Counted from the first letter of the stretch, positions 27,575 to 37,685 are shown. The stretch: 64,000 nt of DNA from Acinetobacter lwoffii (GCF_015602705.1 NZ_CP059081.1:2613702-2677701); one strand, 5' to 3'. The notes: generated by a model not told the origin, from the sequence alone. Numbers and translations: made by a program.

Positions 27575-28092
27575 TAGAAGAACACACTCAGGTTATGTGA
27601 GTTATAGGTAACTTGGTCAAGGGTGATCTTACGGTTGAAGATCTGGAAGCCCAGGCCGCCTTCAACTTTGCGAATCTTGTCATGACGTTTACCACAGTAA
27701 ATCGTAACGTCTTTCTCTTTCTGGGTACGGTACAGAAGGTATGTCATGTACACATCGTATTCGCCTTCAACTTCAGTTGGCTCAACAATCACGTTGCTCA
27801 CCATGTGAGTGGTACGTGATGGAGGCTCTTCAGCCCAAGCCATACCAGTTTCCAGACGAGCAACACGACGTTCTAAAAGATCTTTCGTATCATTGAATAC
27901 CCAAGTCGTAGGTGGTTCAACTGAACGACGACGGTCACGGGTTTGTGCGTTTGGTGTGGTACGTAGCGTGTAAGAAATATCTTCAGCTAAGGTATCCAAC
28001 CATTCGCGGAATTTCCAGTCGTCAAGCAGCTTTGCTTCGCGATACAGGAACTGACTAATTTGGTGATGAAGTTCTAAGCTGATTTGACTCAT
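27574..28092 (-). CDS. hcaF: 3-phenylpropionate/cinnamate dioxygenase small subunit
   Basis: Beta subunit of 172 residues, the same length as E. coli HcaF as I recall it. It is a non-catalytic cone-fold subunit of the alpha3beta3 oxygenase; typical segments are [44 protein letters not shown] and the [10 protein letters not shown]...LSVFF end. Overlaps hcaE by four bases. Confidence 0.94.
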   Translation of the reverse strand: MSQISLELHHQISQFLYREAKLLDDWKFREWLDTLAEDISYTLRTTPNAQTRDRRRSVEPPTTWVFNDTKDLLERRVARLETGMAWAEEPPSRTTHMVSNVIVEPTEVEGEYDVYMTYLLYRTQKEKDVTIYCGKRHDKIRKVEGGLGFQIFNRKITLDQVTYNSHNLSVFF

Positions 28093-29456
28093 TTCATAAG
28101 CTCCTTCTCATATTCGTCAGCTGCTTTTTCCACGTCTTCCCATTTTTCATGAATCAATAAATCTGCCCAACGGCGGTACATACCACGTGCTGCAGTTTCA
28201 GAGAAAATATAGTTAGTGATACCCGGGATACCATCTTCACGTACTTTCTCGTTACCTTTACCCATTTCCATAATGAGTTTGTTTTGACGCGCTTTGTAAC
28301 CACGTAAAACTTTTTGGATTTCGATCCAGTTTTCAGAGTCATCTTGCTCTAGGAAACCAGCAGGACCGAAGGCACGAGTTGCAGAACGTTCAAATGCTGC
28401 TTGTACATCTTCTGGCGCGTCCGCATCACAGATACAGAATGCCCAAACTTCAGTTTTGTTTGGACCACGTGGGTGCCATACACGAAGAGTCGCAGTACCG
28501 TTCAACCAAGACAATGTAGGGAACATGGTGTTGTGACCTGCAAGACGCAGCGCACGAGTTTCACCTAGGCGTTCTTTCACTTCTTCGTAAGTTTCGCGGA
28601 AGTAGTTTGCTACTTCACCATCAACCCATACGTTTGCGTCTGGTTTCTCTGTGAAGAAGAAGCCTGAACCGTGACCACGTGAACCGTATTGGATCGCGTC
28701 TTTCGCAGTTTCCCAAACTGGACGAGCAGTTTGTGCAGCACCAAGTTTTTTCGATGCTTCATCATCTGGTTTTGCGCCAAGGACTTGGATCGCAGATGCA
28801 TGAGAGAACAAGGCATGATACTGGTCAGATGCAAACTGTTCCGCTGCAAATTTCCAGTTACACTCGATTTCCCATTTGTGTACACCACCAATGATTTCAG
28901 TACCACCTGGACGACGGTCAACAACGCCATCTAAATACCAAGCGATATCGCCCATGTATTCTTCTAGATCAGGTGTGGTTTCATCCCAACAAGCGAATAC
29001 CAAGCCTTTGTAAGACTTCACACGATTCACTTCAACCAGACCCCATTGCTCTTTACATGCACCATGCGGGTAAGCACGCTCTTCAAGCGGGATATCTTTT
29101 AAAGAACCGTCAATGCCATATGACCAGCCGTGGTATGGGCAAGTAAATGCACGGGTATTACCACAGTCAGCGAAGCTCACACGCATAGAGCGGTGACGGC
29201 ACTGGTTTAAAAATGCTTTGATTGAGCCGTCTTTTTGACGTGCCACAATGATTGGATCTTCACCCATGTAGGTATTGAAGAAATCACCAGCCTTAGGAAT
29301 TTGGCTTTCATGGCAAAGGAATAACCAAGTACGACCGAAAACACGTTCGAGTTCTAATTCGTAAATGTCAGGATCTGTATAAATAGATGGCGTAATACGT
29401 CCATTTTGTGCATCGACTAAAGCATCGATTTCGCGCACATCAATTTTTCCACTCAT
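28089..29456 (-). CDS. hcaE: 3-phenylpropionate/cinnamate dioxygenase large subunit
   Basis: Catalytic alpha subunit of 455 residues. Rieske ligands C86, H88, C106 and H109 (CRHRSM..., CPYHGW). Mononuclear iron ligands H214 and H219 with bridging D211 ([10 protein letters not shown]). Long stretches match my recollection of E. coli HcaE almost residue for residue ([64 protein letters not shown]), so the substrate is very probably phenylpropionate/cinnamate rather than biphenyl or benzoate. AGGAGAG precedes the ATG. First gene of the operon hcaE-F-C-B-mhpB-hcaD. Confidence 0.95.
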   Translation of the reverse strand: MSGKIDVREIDALVDAQNGRITPSIYTDPDIYELELERVFGRTWLFLCHESQIPKAGDFFNTYMGEDPIIVARQKDGSIKAFLNQCRHRSMRVSFADCGNTRAFTCPYHGWSYGIDGSLKDIPLEERAYPHGACKEQWGLVEVNRVKSYKGLVFACWDETTPDLEEYMGDIAWYLDGVVDRRPGGTEIIGGVHKWEIECNWKFAAEQFASDQYHALFSHASAIQVLGAKPDDEASKKLGAAQTARPVWETAKDAIQYGSRGHGSGFFFTEKPDANVWVDGEVANYFRETYEEVKERLGETRALRLAGHNTMFPTLSWLNGTATLRVWHPRGPNKTEVWAFCICDADAPEDVQAAFERSATRAFGPAGFLEQDDSENWIEIQKVLRGYKARQNKLIMEMGKGNEKVREDGIPGITNYIFSETAARGMYRRWADLLIHEKWEDVEKAADEYEKELMK

Positions 29457-29737
29457 GAAAAGCTCTCCTGTGACCTATCTTTGGCACAAAGTAATAGACT
29501 CAACTTTTCAACGATGATGGATTTGACAGCGTTTTTCGGGAAATATTTTTTTTGTTTCAATTAAGAGCTTAAAGCAATTATTAAGCACGTGAATTTTTAT
29601 ATTAAAACATCTATTAATCCCGCCAGAGCATTTAGTTTATGAATGGGAAAATAATCTTCACGACATAGTTGTTTATAGATTATACTTTGAGGAAATTATA
29701 GTAAGACATTTTTTGGATTACTCTTTGGGTTGATGAC
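29457..29737. promoter_or_regulatory. Divergent control region between hcaE and hcaR
   Basis: 281 AT-rich bases between the start codons of the operon and of its probable LysR regulator. LysR operators normally lie in such a region. I see several A/T-rich dyads around 29660-29700 but none clear enough to call an operator. Confidence 0.5.
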
Positions 29738-30646
29738 ATGGAATTACGACACCTTCGCTACTTTATCACCGTTGCTGAAGAGCTCAATTTTAGTAAGGCA
29801 GCACTTAAACTTTATACGGCTCAACCCTCACTTAGCCAGCAAATCAAAGACCTGGAAGAAGATGTCGGGGTAAAGCTACTCAACCGGACCAAACGTAAAG
29901 TAGAGCTGACCGAAGAAGGCGCCGTATTCCTGGAACAGGCCCGTCTCACCCTTACACAGGCGGACAAAGCCGTTGCCATGGCACGTCAGGTGTCACAGGC
30001 CAAACAGCAAATGCTCCGTATCGGTTTTGTACCGGTAGCCGAGATGAAAATCTTCCCCTATATCTTGCCAAATCTACGTGTACAGAACCCAGATTTAAAA
30101 ATTGAACTGCTCAGCCTGAACAACAATGAGCAGATGCGTTTGTTAAAAAAAGGTGATCTAGATCTGACATTTACCCGTCATAATTTCAATAGTGATGAAA
30201 TTGAAAGCCAGTTCGTGATTCGTGAACCGCTGATTTTTCTCCTGCCTAAAGATCACCCCTTAGCAAAATACGAAAGAATTCCTGTTAAAGCATTGAATGG
30301 TATTGATTTTATTATTCCATCAGCAGAGCAGTCCTTGACCCTGAACCAGGCTATTCTGGACTTTGCCAAAGCCAACGGCATTGAACTCAATATCGTGCAA
30401 AAGGCCGATAATATTTTATTTAATATCAACTCGATCGGAATGGGCCTAGGCTGTACCATTTTGCCTGGCTATATTGCACCACTAACCATGGATAATACCG
30501 TGATTCGTCCGCTGGACGTGGAGTTGCCCTATTTAGACCTGTATGTCAGCTACCATAAAAACAACAAATCCTATGTCGTGAGCAAATTTCTTGAGCTTTT
30601 GACCCGTGTGTTCTATCTGGATATTAACCGTAGCGAACAAAATTAA
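29738..30646 (+). CDS. hcaR: LysR-family activator of the phenylpropionate genes, HcaR-like
   Basis: Regulator of 302 residues. The N-terminus MELRHLRYF.TVAEELNFSKAALKLYTAQPSLSQQI is a LysR HTH close to E. coli HcaR and CatM-like proteins, and the effector domain has the IGFVP.AE and MGLGCTILPGY segments found in HcaR. Divergent orientation next to hcaE supports a role as activator responding to phenylpropionate or cinnamate. No clear ribosome binding site precedes the ATG. A BenM/CatM-type regulator is the alternative. Confidence 0.85.
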   Translation: MELRHLRYFITVAEELNFSKAALKLYTAQPSLSQQIKDLEEDVGVKLLNRTKRKVELTEEGAVFLEQARLTLTQADKAVAMARQVSQAKQQMLRIGFVPVAEMKIFPYILPNLRVQNPDLKIELLSLNNNEQMRLLKKGDLDLTFTRHNFNSDEIESQFVIREPLIFLLPKDHPLAKYERIPVKALNGIDFIIPSAEQSLTLNQAILDFAKANGIELNIVQKADNILFNINSIGMGLGCTILPGYIAPLTMDNTVIRPLDVELPYLDLYVSYHKNNKSYVVSKFLELLTRVFYLDINRSEQN

Positions 30647-30668
30647 TCCTATTTCTTCCCTGCATTAG

Positions 30669-30708
30669 GCATATGCCATTCAACTTGTGATAGGCATATG
30701 CTTTTTTT
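30669..30708 (+). terminator. Terminator after hcaR
   Basis: GCATATGCC (30669-30677) pairs with GGCATATGC (30693-30701), followed by seven T. Confidence 0.85.
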
Positions 30709-30982
30709 GTTTTATTATTTTATGCTTAAGAATCCATTTTTAATTCTATTTTATAATAAAGAATCTATTTCTGGCGCTTAAATTTGTCACTTGCCCTTGA
30801 CCCAAATTGTGTATTTTTAGCTCTAAATGTACTGCATTTACCACTTAAGTCTAATAAAGTTTCATTCGGATTTTTCTCAGTTTAAATAGCTCAAACCTAT
30901 AAAAATTATTAGATTTTTATATTTATTCAAATAAATGAGAATCAAACTCACTTAGGTGCGCTACCTTAAATATTTCCGATAT

Positions 30983-31012
30983 AAAAAAGGATGACCAAAG
31001 CCATCCTTTTTT
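30983..31012 (-). terminator. Terminator after mhpC
   Basis: AAAAAAGGATG (30983-30993) pairs with CATCCTTTTTT (31002-31012); on the minus strand the stem runs into T. Confidence 0.88.
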
Positions 31013-31027
31013 AAAACTGTATCAAAC

Positions 31028-31888
31028 TTATTTTACGCCGTGAACAGCCAGGTAGTTTTTGATCACAGTGTTGAACTCATCTGCTTTTTCAACTTGAGAC
31101 CAGTGACCGCATTGGCTGAAGATATGTGCATCAGCATTTGGCACGATGTTCAGGATGTCCCAAGTACGAGAAACCGGAATCACCACGTCTTGCGTACCAT
31201 GAATCAATAGTACAGGCACAGTAATGTCTTTCATTTTTTCGAAGTCTAATGGGAATTCGAAACGGTCACGGTCACGTGCGCCAACCACATCCATTAAACG
31301 ATTTGATGCATAGTCATTTGCAGCAGAAGCAAAACGTACTTTTACCAGTTCATCAGTAATCAGGTCTTTGTTTACGACAAACATAGAAAGGGTTTTCTTG
31401 ATTCCTTCTTCTGTAAGAACTGGGTTTGCGTGAGCTTTAAGTGCAGCTGTCTGTTTCGCACCGCCCGTACCCATAGACACGATACCCAAAATACGATCTG
31501 GATAATCCAATGCCATCTGGAATGCTAACCAGCCACCCAGAGAGTTACCGACCAACCAGGTTTTTTCGATACCCAAAGCATCTAGCGTACGGATCGCATG
31601 ATCTACCCAGGCACGGATACCATATTCAGTACCCGGTGCAACCACAGTTTGGCCATAACCAATGGTATCAATCGCGATACAACGCGCTTGCTCGCCAATT
31701 TGTGGTAGGTTTAACCACCAGTTTGCCGCGGCCGATACACCTGTACCTGAACCGTGTAAAAATAGAATAGGCGTACCTTCACCAATTTCGTGGTAATGGG
31801 TCAACTCGCCTTCAGCGGTTTCAATCCATTTGTCTTCTAAGCCAAAGAATGGATCTGTTTGATAGTCAGGGATTTGAACAGTGCTCAT
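31028..31888 (-). CDS. mhpC: 2-hydroxy-6-ketonona-2,4-dienedioate hydrolase
   Basis: Alpha/beta hydrolase of 286 residues that cleaves the ring-fission product to 2-hydroxypenta-2,4-dienoate and succinate (or fumarate from cinnamate). Triad Ser116 (GNSLGGW), Asp234 (HGTQDVVIP) and His262 (CGHWSQVE); oxyanion-hole HGSGTG at 45-50. Length matches E. coli MhpC (288). It stands alone between terminators, so it has its own promoter in 31889-32125. Confidence 0.93.
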   Translation of the reverse strand: MSTVQIPDYQTDPFFGLEDKWIETAEGELTHYHEIGEGTPILFLHGSGTGVSAAANWWLNLPQIGEQARCIAIDTIGYGQTVVAPGTEYGIRAWVDHAIRTLDALGIEKTWLVGNSLGGWLAFQMALDYPDRILGIVSMGTGGAKQTAALKAHANPVLTEEGIKKTLSMFVVNKDLITDELVKVRFASAANDYASNRLMDVVGARDRDRFEFPLDFEKMKDITVPVLLIHGTQDVVIPVSRTWDILNIVPNADAHIFSQCGHWSQVEKADEFNTVIKNYLAVHGVK

Positions 31889-32125
31889 ATTGCTTCCTCT
31901 TACAGTCTTTCGCTTGCGTGTCCCTCTATTTTCAAGAATTCGACGTCAAGTTGACTCATTAAAATGACTTGTGTACACCCTTATATTAACCGCTCAACCG
32001 CAGCAAACTGATACAAAATTACGATTGCACCCAACAAAATAGATATAATTTAAGTATTTGTTTTATATATTTTTTTATAAATTAAACCCTACATAAACTA
32101 AGGTTTTAACTGCATTCTTAAACCA

Positions 32126-32153
32126 AAAAGCAGCCAGAAGACTGACTGCTTTT
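32126..32153 (-). terminator. Terminator after the porin gene
   Basis: AAAAGCAG (32126-32133) pairs with CTGCTTTT (32146-32153) on the minus strand, 12-base loop, 15 bases after the porin stop. Confidence 0.75.
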
Positions 32154-32167
32154 AAAATATAGGGGTA

Positions 32168-33430
32168 TTAGAATTTATGGGTATAAGTGGTGGCGACACG
32201 GTATTCTTGCAGGTCTGGTTTTGCTGGATTGGCAAAATTCACATCAATATACATCGCCTGTACACCCAAACCTTTTAATTTACCTTCTGGCACAGTGTAG
32301 TTCACGATGGCATTCACTTCATCCGTATTGAAGTTCTGACCTTGATACGCCCCAGTACCTTTCTGATCATAACCTTTGAAATATACTGCTGTTGCGTTTA
32401 GGCCTTTTGCACCCATTTCAGAGAAGTCATAGCCATAAGAAACACTCCATGACTTTTCTTCTGGTGCGGTAAAGGTCGCTACCCCCCAGTTCGCCAGATA
32501 AGGCTGTGGCACCCAGCCACCCAATGTCGGGAATGCACTATCACCAAACATTTGCTGGTAACCCACACCTACGCTATGTGCACCATGATTCACTTTTGCA
32601 GCGACAGATAATGCCTGGTTATCGATCTCACCATACAGCTTGTCACCTGACTCCGAGTTATCGAAGTAACGGATATGGCTATCTAATTTGGTTTTTTCAC
32701 CAAGCGCAGTTTTGTAATTTACCCCCAGATAATGCTGTTGATAAATGTCTTGAACATCGGCATACCAGTAACTAGCACCTACTTCTTTCGTGAGTTGGTG
32801 ATCTATACCCGCAATCCACATGCCATCAGCTTCAGCACCCGTATCATAGAAACTTGGTGGAGCAAATTTAGTTAAATCACGGAACTGGTTGTCATAACGG
32901 TTGTTAATACCATCAATATACGCCAGAGTTAACTTGGTATCCTTAAGGTCTTTAGACTCTAACCAAGCGCCACTATAAGTCGTTAATAACTGACGGGATG
33001 GATCGAATACCAAGACTGGAGATACCGGCAATAACTCGCCGACTTTCAGCTCAGTTTGTGAAACTTTGGCTTTTAAGGTCGCGCCGACTTTACCGAAATG
33101 GTCTTTTGATTCTTTGCCATCGTGCGGTAAAACCCAGTCCGGATTTTTATCACGGCCATTGAGTTTGACTGCATGTTGCACCAGTACATCAGCACCGACC
33201 TGCACACCACCACCGATATCGTGATAACCCGATTTGGCATCCAGAGTCACGCCTTGTGACCAAGAACCCCAGTTACGTGATGAATAGTCATCTTGATACT
33301 GACGGTCTAGATAAAAGTTTTTAAATTTGAGTTGAACATTGCTGTCGTCAATAAAGTCTGCATTCGTTGCAGTTGTCCCTAAAGTTGCTGTCGCAGCAAG
33401 CATTGCAATCCATAAATTGTGACGACGCAT
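32168..33430 (-). CDS. OprD-family outer-membrane porin, probably for aromatic acids
   Basis: Outer-membrane protein of 420 residues with a signal peptide cut near TNA/D (about residue 24), many alternating beta strands and a terminal phenylalanine (TTYTHKF) as needed for BAM insertion. The opening FIDDSNVQLKFKNFYLDRQY and SWSQGVTLDAKSGY fit the OprD/OpdK family of substrate-specific channels. Its position inside the mhp genes suggests uptake of phenylpropionate or related acids across the outer membrane. It is its own transcription unit, between terminators. Confidence 0.87.
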   Translation of the reverse strand: MRRHNLWIAMLAATATLGTTATNADFIDDSNVQLKFKNFYLDRQYQDDYSSRNWGSWSQGVTLDAKSGYHDIGGGVQVGADVLVQHAVKLNGRDKNPDWVLPHDGKESKDHFGKVGATLKAKVSQTELKVGELLPVSPVLVFDPSRQLLTTYSGAWLESKDLKDTKLTLAYIDGINNRYDNQFRDLTKFAPPSFYDTGAEADGMWIAGIDHQLTKEVGASYWYADVQDIYQQHYLGVNYKTALGEKTKLDSHIRYFDNSESGDKLYGEIDNQALSVAAKVNHGAHSVGVGYQQMFGDSAFPTLGGWVPQPYLANWGVATFTAPEEKSWSVSYGYDFSEMGAKGLNATAVYFKGYDQKGTGAYQGQNFNTDEVNAIVNYTVPEGKLKGLGVQAMYIDVNFANPAKPDLQEYRVATTYTHKF

Positions 33431-33796
33431 GATGAGTTCCCCATTCAGCAGATAAAATCCATGCAGCCATCATGCGCAAGTCGGTTTAAATAAAAAATCC
33501 GACCACAGTATTAAGATTTTCTGCTTTCATCGGCCGATATTTCAGACCTCTCCTCAAGCAACCAATCGCTTAGATTTTAAAACGATTAATTAAAATAAAA
33601 AATTGACCAGATATTTAATTTATTTTTTGTTTTCTCTATTAATAAGCGCAATTTTTTTAAAAATATTGAGCCACTATTTTTTATTTATCATTTTTATGTT
33701 TAAGGAAAAAATTAAACTAAAATAATCTTCACATAACACTATAACTAAAATATCTGAGATCAGAGTTTTAATATATTATTAAAACTACTTCATAAT
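33431..33796. promoter_or_regulatory. Upstream region of the porin gene
   Basis: About 365 AT-rich bases between the mhpE terminator and the porin start, expected to hold the porin promoter. A short inverted repeat, GTCGG (33480-33484) with CCGAC (33499-33503), lies about 50 bases before the start. I cannot assign a promoter or operator with confidence. Confidence 0.4.
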
Positions 33797-33825
33797 AAAA
33801 AAGCATCCACTTTGGATGCTTTTTT
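33797..33825 (-). terminator. Terminator after mhpE
   Basis: AAAAAAGCATCC (33797-33808) pairs with GGATGCTTTTTT (33814-33825) around a 5-base loop. Confidence 0.92.
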
Positions 33826-33858
33826 ATTAGCCTTATTTTAATACGATTGCATTAAAAA

Positions 33859-34878
33859 TTAAGCTTGTAACTCACGCGCTTTAGACATGGTTAATGCCAG
33901 GTCTTCAATCATGTCTTCCTGACCACCAACCGTACCACGGCGACCAAGTTCCATCAGGATTTCACGCGCAGATACGCCATATTTCGCTTCAGCGCGTTTA
34001 GCAAACAACAGGAATGAAGAGTAAACACCGGCATAACCTAAAGTTGCCGCATCACGGTCGGCACGGATCGGGTTGTGCATCATTGGAATCACCAGATCTT
34101 CAGCAACGTCTTGTACTTTAAACAAGTCAACACCAGTGTCCATACCCATACGGTTTGCCACAGCGATAAACAATTCGAGTGGTGTATTACCCGCACCAGC
34201 ACCTAAACCTGCAGACGCCAAATCAACACGTACCGCACCTGCTTGAACCGCAGCAACAGTATTCGATACACCCATGCCTAAGTTGTGGTGACCGTGGAAA
34301 CCAAGCTCAATACTTGGATCCAAGTGTTGACGTAAGTGACCCACACGGTCGATCACGTCCTGCGGAAGCATATAACCCGCTGAATCTGTCACGTAAATAC
34401 AGTTTGCACCGTAAGACACCATCTTGTTTGCTTCTTCAAGCAATTTTTCAGGAGATGCCATATGCGCCAACATTAAGAAACCGACGGTGTCCATTTCTAG
34501 TTTACGTGCAGCGGTGATGTGCTGCTCAGAACAATCCGCTTCAGTACAATGCGTCGCCACACGCATGGTAGAGACACCAATTTCATGTGCCATTTTCAAA
34601 TGGTCAACCGTACCGATACCAGGTAAAAGCAATGCAGAAATTTTTGCATTTTTCATACGTGGCACAACAGCAGACAAATATTCTTCATCTGTTGCAGCAG
34701 CAAAACCGTAGTTCACTGATGAACCGCCAAGGCCATCACCGTGTGTTACTTCAATTAAAGGTACGCCAGCATCATCAAGTGCTGTTGAAATTGCAATCAT
34801 TTGCTCAACAGTCGTTTGATGGCGCTGCGGGTGCATACCATCACGTAAAGTCATATCATGAACAATAATCTTAGACAT
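33859..34878 (-). CDS. mhpE: 4-hydroxy-2-oxovalerate aldolase
   Basis: DRE-TIM aldolase of 339 residues that splits 4-hydroxy-2-oxovalerate to pyruvate and acetaldehyde. The N-terminal [16 protein letters not shown] carries the conserved metal/acid-base residues, [14 protein letters not shown] the metal-binding histidines, and [15 protein letters not shown] the family signature. It pairs physically with MhpF to channel acetaldehyde. The gene starts 12 bases after mhpF. Confidence 0.95.
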   Translation of the reverse strand: MSKIIVHDMTLRDGMHPQRHQTTVEQMIAISTALDDAGVPLIEVTHGDGLGGSSVNYGFAAATDEEYLSAVVPRMKNAKISALLLPGIGTVDHLKMAHEIGVSTMRVATHCTEADCSEQHITAARKLEMDTVGFLMLAHMASPEKLLEEANKMVSYGANCIYVTDSAGYMLPQDVIDRVGHLRQHLDPSIELGFHGHHNLGMGVSNTVAAVQAGAVRVDLASAGLGAGAGNTPLELFIAVANRMGMDTGVDLFKVQDVAEDLVIPMMHNPIRADRDAATLGYAGVYSSFLLFAKRAEAKYGVSAREILMELGRRGTVGGQEDMIEDLALTMSKARELQA

Positions 34879-34890
34879 TTTGGTATTCCT

Positions 34891-35787
34891 TTAAGCTTCA
34901 GCGGTGTTGAACACGTGTTCTGCAAACATTTCTGCAGTACGTGCAGCTGCTGCAGTCATAATATCCAGGTTACCTGCATATTTCGGCAGGAAGTCACCCA
35001 GACCTTCAACTTCCAAGTAAATTGATACACGGTTGCCATCAAATACCGGACCATTTACCAGCTTGTAACCTGGTACGTATTTTTGAACTTCCTTGATCAT
35101 GGCATGTACAGATTCAGTAATCGCTGCCTGATCCGGCTCACCTTCTACTAGACAGTGAACAGTATCACGCATCATTAGAGGTGGCTCAGCCGGGTTAATG
35201 ATGATGATCGCTTTACCTTGTTTCGCGCCGCCGACTTTCTCAATGGCACCTGCAGTAGTACGTGTGAATTCATCAATGTTTTTACGCGTTCCCGGACCAA
35301 CCGACTTAGTCGATACGGTTGCAATGATTTCGCCGTATTCAACAGGTTGAACGCGAGAAACCGCAGCCACCATCGGAATCGTTGCCTGACCGCCACATGT
35401 CACCATGTTCACGTTTGGTACTTCGCCCGCTTGTAGTAATGCTTCAAGGTTGACTGGTGGTACACAAAATGGACCAATCGCAGCAGGCGTTAAGTCGATC
35501 ATCAACACGCCAAGTTCATTCAGCTTGCGGCTGTTTTCAGCATGGACATAGGCAGAAGTTGCGTCGAATGCAATTTTGATGTCATCAGCAATCACATGAG
35601 GAAGAAGACCATCAACGCCTTCAGCTGTGGTTTTTAAACCCATTTTCGCAGCACGCGCCAAACCTTCAGAAGTCGGGTCAATCCCCACCATCCAAACAGG
35701 CTCTAACCATTCGCTGCGTTGTAATTTATAAAGCAAATCCGTACCAATATTCCCTGGACCGATCATTGCACATTTAATCTTTTTCAT
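34891..35787 (-). CDS. mhpF: Acetaldehyde dehydrogenase (acetylating)
   Basis: CoA-acylating aldehyde dehydrogenase of 298 residues that makes acetyl-CoA from the acetaldehyde released by MhpE. Rossmann motif [11 protein letters not shown] near residue 8, catalytic cysteine in [12 protein letters not shown] (about residue 130), and the C-terminal [11 protein letters not shown] segment. Slightly shorter than E. coli MhpF (316), mostly at the C-terminus, with no core loss visible. 24 bases after mhpD. Confidence 0.95.
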   Translation of the reverse strand: MKKIKCAMIGPGNIGTDLLYKLQRSEWLEPVWMVGIDPTSEGLARAAKMGLKTTAEGVDGLLPHVIADDIKIAFDATSAYVHAENSRKLNELGVLMIDLTPAAIGPFCVPPVNLEALLQAGEVPNVNMVTCGGQATIPMVAAVSRVQPVEYGEIIATVSTKSVGPGTRKNIDEFTRTTAGAIEKVGGAKQGKAIIIINPAEPPLMMRDTVHCLVEGEPDQAAITESVHAMIKEVQKYVPGYKLVNGPVFDGNRVSIYLEVEGLGDFLPKYAGNLDIMTAAAARTAEMFAEHVFNTAEA

Positions 35788-35811
35788 GAATGTACTCTCT
35801 TGGAATCTTGA

Positions 35812-36609
35812 TTATTCAGCAGCGAATGCAGCGGTTACTGAACCGAAGCCTTCAATTTCAACTTTGAATTCATCACCTGGTTGCGCCACAACCATTAGAC
35901 CTAAAGCACCCGTCAAGATGATGTCACCTTTTAACAGCGGACGACCACGGCGTACCATTTCATCTGCCAGCCAAACAGCAGCATTCAATGGGTTTGCCAG
36001 ACATGCTTTACCCACGCCTTGAGAAACGACTTCCTCACCGCGCGTCATCACCATCTTGCAGTTCACAAGATCAAGTTTTTCTAACTTAACCGGCTGAGAA
36101 CCCAAGACAAATGCAGCAGAAGATGCGTTATCCGCCACAGTATCAATCAGGCTGATTTTCCAGTTTTCGATACGGCTATCGACCACTTCAATTGCAGGCA
36201 GTGCATAATCAGTTGCGCTGATAATGTCTGCATACGTGTGTTTTTCTTTGGTTAAATCCTGGTTAATCACCAATGCGATTTCTGCTTCAACTTTCGGCTG
36301 AATCAGAAGGCCAGCTGGAATTGCTTCACCATCGCCATAGGCCATGTCGGCAAATAACATACCGAAATCCGGCTGATCTACACCCAGTTGCGCTTGAACG
36401 ACTTTAGACGTCAAACCAATTTTACGACCCACCAGACGGCGACCTTCAGACAAAGCACGCTCGGTATTCACTTCCTGAACGGCATAGGCGATATCTACGT
36501 CAGCACTTTCACCGCCAAGTTCCGGGCGAATCGGTGCAATCGCAGTTTGTGATAATTCAGCGCTACGAAGTGCTTGTGCAACTGATTCAACAACAGCAGA
36601 ATTCGACAT
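35812..36609 (-). CDS. mhpD: 2-keto-4-pentenoate hydratase
   Basis: Hydratase of 265 residues of the fumarylacetoacetase C-terminal family, adding water to 2-hydroxypenta-2,4-dienoate. Conserved metal ligands fall in PKVEAEIALVI and AIEVVDSRI. The ATG at 36609 has AAGGA upstream and matches the family N-terminus; the frame is open to 36630. First gene of the mhpD-F-E unit. Confidence 0.94.
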   Translation of the reverse strand: MSNSAVVESVAQALRSAELSQTAIAPIRPELGGESADVDIAYAVQEVNTERALSEGRRLVGRKIGLTSKVVQAQLGVDQPDFGMLFADMAYGDGEAIPAGLLIQPKVEAEIALVINQDLTKEKHTYADIISATDYALPAIEVVDSRIENWKISLIDTVADNASSAAFVLGSQPVKLEKLDLVNCKMVMTRGEEVVSQGVGKACLANPLNAAVWLADEMVRRGRPLLKGDIILTGALGLMVVAQPGDEFKVEIEGFGSVTAAFAAE

Positions 36610-37016
36610 CAATGTTTCCTTAAACTGCAAAAATTAGGCTTATGCCGGGATCTAAGAGGGACAGAAAATATGGACATGATCAGGCTGATCATCCGCATGG
36701 ACTGCCTTTCTCAGAGCGAGCATAGGAATAAACAGTTTTAGGATGGGAAAAATCTGGCGTTTGTGCCAATAGTTATTTTATTTTTTGCTATAGCTATTAT
36801 CTATAAGAATAATTTATAAAAAATTAAATAAAACAAAATCTTATTGTTTAAAACACATCGTTATTTAGCAAAATAACTGCCATAATATGACCGAATAAAA
36901 TCAGTACAATTACGACTTTAGACTAAAAGATAAGAACCAGCGCTTAAATCTGCAGCATTCCCCAGCCAATTTAAACCGGGGAACTGCTTGTTTTTCATTA
37001 CAACCAAGATACTGGA
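36610..37016. promoter_or_regulatory. Spacer holding the mhpDFE promoter region
   Basis: About 400 bases, very AT-rich at 36770-36900. It must hold the promoter of mhpD. An inverted repeat TTCCCC/GGGGAA around 36958-36982 lies just beyond the gph stop but lacks a T-run. No gene seen. Confidence 0.45.
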
Positions 37017-37685
37017 TTAAACTGCTTGTTTCCATTGGACTTTAGCCAACAAAGCGCTATGCAAAGCAGCCACATCATCCACGATACAGACTGGATTAAA
37101 TTGTGCTAAAAGTTCAGGTTCATGCACACCATAACTTACCCCAACGCTTGGCATGGCAATATTTTGCGCCATTTCCAGATCATAAGACGTATCACCGACC
37201 ATAATCGCATGTTCAGCCTGCACACCGGTTTCCGCCAGAATTTCTTCTAACATGAGTGGATGAGGTTTAGAATGGGTTTCGCTGGCTGCGCGCGTACTCA
37301 CAAACAGCTCTTCACTGTTCGTCTGTTTTAATACACGATCCAGACCTTTACGGCTTTTCCCTGTGGCTACTGCCAGCTTCACGCCTTGCTGCTGTAAATC
37401 TGCGAGCATGTGCGCTACGCCTTCAAACCAGGAATCTCCTGATGAGTTGGCAACATAGTGATCGGAATAAGCCTGCAAAATATCCGTATGTAATTCTGGT
37501 ACTGTCGGGAATAAACGCTGTGCAACTTCAGGTAAACCCAGTCCAATAATACTTTTCGCATCTGCATCCGTTAACGGCTGCTGAAACTGCTGTGCGGCAA
37601 ACTGCAAACTCGCCACGATTTGACCCACTGAATCAAATAAAGTGCCATCCCAATCGAAAATGACCAATTTTACAGGTGAGTTCAT
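37017..37685 (-). CDS. gph: HAD-IA hydrolase, phosphoglycolate phosphatase-like
   Basis: HAD hydrolase of 222 residues. Motif I is FDWDGTLFDS, motif II VATGKSRKG, the conserved lysine region SKPHP, and motif IV MVGDTSYDLEMA. The cap domain is of the small helical C1 type. Gph-like enzymes dephosphorylate 2-phosphoglycolate, but the branch next to rluC is often only called a phosphatase of unknown substrate, so the symbol is tentative. It follows rluC on the same strand but is separated by a 346-base repeat region. Confidence 0.75.
   Translation of the reverse strand: MNSPVKLVIFDWDGTLFDSVGQIVASLQFAAQQFQQPLTDADAKSIIGLGLPEVAQRLFPTVPELHTDILQAYSDHYVANSSGDSWFEGVAHMLADLQQQGVKLAVATGKSRKGLDRVLKQTNSEELFVSTRAASETHSKPHPLMLEEILAETGVQAEHAIMVGDTSYDLEMAQNIAMPSVGVSYGVHEPELLAQFNPVCIVDDVAALHSALLAKVQWKQAV

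Larger units (their letters stand above)
30647..31027. other. Spacer between hcaR and mhpC
   Basis: Between the converging genes lie the two terminators (30669-30708 and 30983-31012) and about 270 AT-rich bases with no supported gene. Confidence 0.6.

Noticed and set aside
24153-36609. Reading the hca genes as the Acinetobacter baylyi hydroxycinnamate (hcaABCDEFG) pathway
   Set aside because: That set encodes CoA-dependent hydroxycinnamate degradation. Here the products are Rieske dioxygenase and meta-cleavage enzymes, so the E. coli hca/mhp naming applies.
24153-36609. mhpA (3-hydroxyphenylpropionate hydroxylase) or an MFS carrier hidden in the island
   Set aside because: All frames in the spacers were considered; none is long enough for either.
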